A stretch of 39,443 nucleotides of DNA from Methanobrevibacter sp. (GTDB lineage: Archaea > Methanobacteriota > Methanobacteria > Methanobacteriales > Methanobacteriaceae): NCBI GenBank assembly GCA_017460025.1, contig JAFUBV010000001.1:1-39443 (forward strand), given 5' to 3'. Positions 39,235 to 39,443 of this stretch are shown here, piece after piece. The position numbers and the translations under genes are program-made. Position 1 is the stretch's first letter; the number at the start of each line of letters is the position of its first letter. The notes under the pieces were generated by a model, which did not search any database, was not told the DNA's origin, and saw only the letters and a program-made list of their open reading frames with translations.

Positions 39235-39443
39235 TGGATAAAATTGATATTTTTTATATTAGTATGATTATTTTTGCAGTAATTTTCTCTACACCAGTTT
39301 TTGCAGGAGCATTAGACGGAATAATGGATATAGAAGAGCATACTAAAACTTGTATTGTCTTGGATAACTATGAAGATGAATACACTCAATTACAACCTAT
39401 GCCTACAGGAAAAACAATGATACTATTACCCGTAACTCAACAT
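39231..39443 (+). CDS. Secreted or surface protein (3' end cut by window)
   Basis: Open from ATG 39231 (GGTGA upstream; ATG 39234 also possible) to the window edge, 71 codons. It starts with a typical signal peptide (IFYISMIIFAVIFSTPVFAGA), with cleavage likely after FAGA. The visible mature part is mixed and polar. It is the only signal-bearing gene in the right-hand module; a role in surface or superinfection control is possible. Confidence 0.6.
   Translation, partial: MMDKIDIFYISMIIFAVIFSTPVFAGALDGIMDIEEHTKTCIVLDNYEDEYTQLQPMPTGKTMILLPVTQH

Overview
The window looks like the interior of a provirus or virus genome of a methanogenic archaeon, probably order Methanobacteriales (Methanobrevibacter or Methanosphaera type). 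The DNA is very AT-rich, with long A and T tracts. Replication is archaeal: a full-length MCM helicase, an XPD/DinG-type Fe-S helicase, an AbrB-type regulator, and BRE/TATA-like promoters. The virion genes are those of a tailed virus with an HK97-fold capsid and a contractile tail (sheath plus tube), so a myovirus-like particle. Both ends of the window cut through genes, so neither att ends nor the distal tail genes are seen. Family calls are from motif recognition by eye; no search was run.

Layout. (1) 1-12925, minus strand, late virion operon. Read in transcription order it is holin-like protein, XhlA-like protein, small and large terminase, portal, Mu F-like head protein, a 1-kb non-coding block, prohead protease/scaffold, major capsid protein with a frame-shifted Ig-like extension, four connector/neck genes, a small protein, tail sheath, tail tube and a probable tail assembly chaperone. 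(2) 12926-14009, mostly non-coding, holds a zinc-ribbon gene that probably heads the late operon and a predicted plus-strand small RNA. (3) 14010-31005, minus strand, early operon: an AcrIII-1-like (DUF1874) ring nuclease candidate, an OB/SSB-like protein, a putative annealing protein, MCM, an RHH protein, DinG/XPD helicase, two HNH proteins, then about 25 tiny tightly coupled genes of unknown role ending in a thymidylate synthase. (4) 31006-33566, the control region, with an AbrB/SpoVT-type regulator on the plus strand, TTACCTA repeats and a duplicated leader motif, followed by a few minus-strand host-interaction or moron-like genes. (5) 33567-39443, plus strand: an N6-MTase-like protein, two tandem tyrosine recombinases (one intact, one chimeric), a second DNA methyltransferase and unknown genes.

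How it fits together. The AbrB-like protein sits between divergent transcription units and probably controls the lysis/lysogeny or early switch. The early operon supplies replication, nucleotide metabolism and probably counter-defence functions. The late operon builds the particle. The recombinase is the integration module.

The most unusual signals are: three minus-strand elements in late-region spacers that keep the exact 7+5 bp acceptor/T-arm geometry of a tRNA while lacking normal D and anticodon arms, one of them directly preceded by a long nested inverted repeat; a likely +1 frameshift that adds an Ig-like domain to the major capsid protein; a triple 13-bp-spaced palindrome array just upstream of the small terminase; and the AcrIII-1-like gene.
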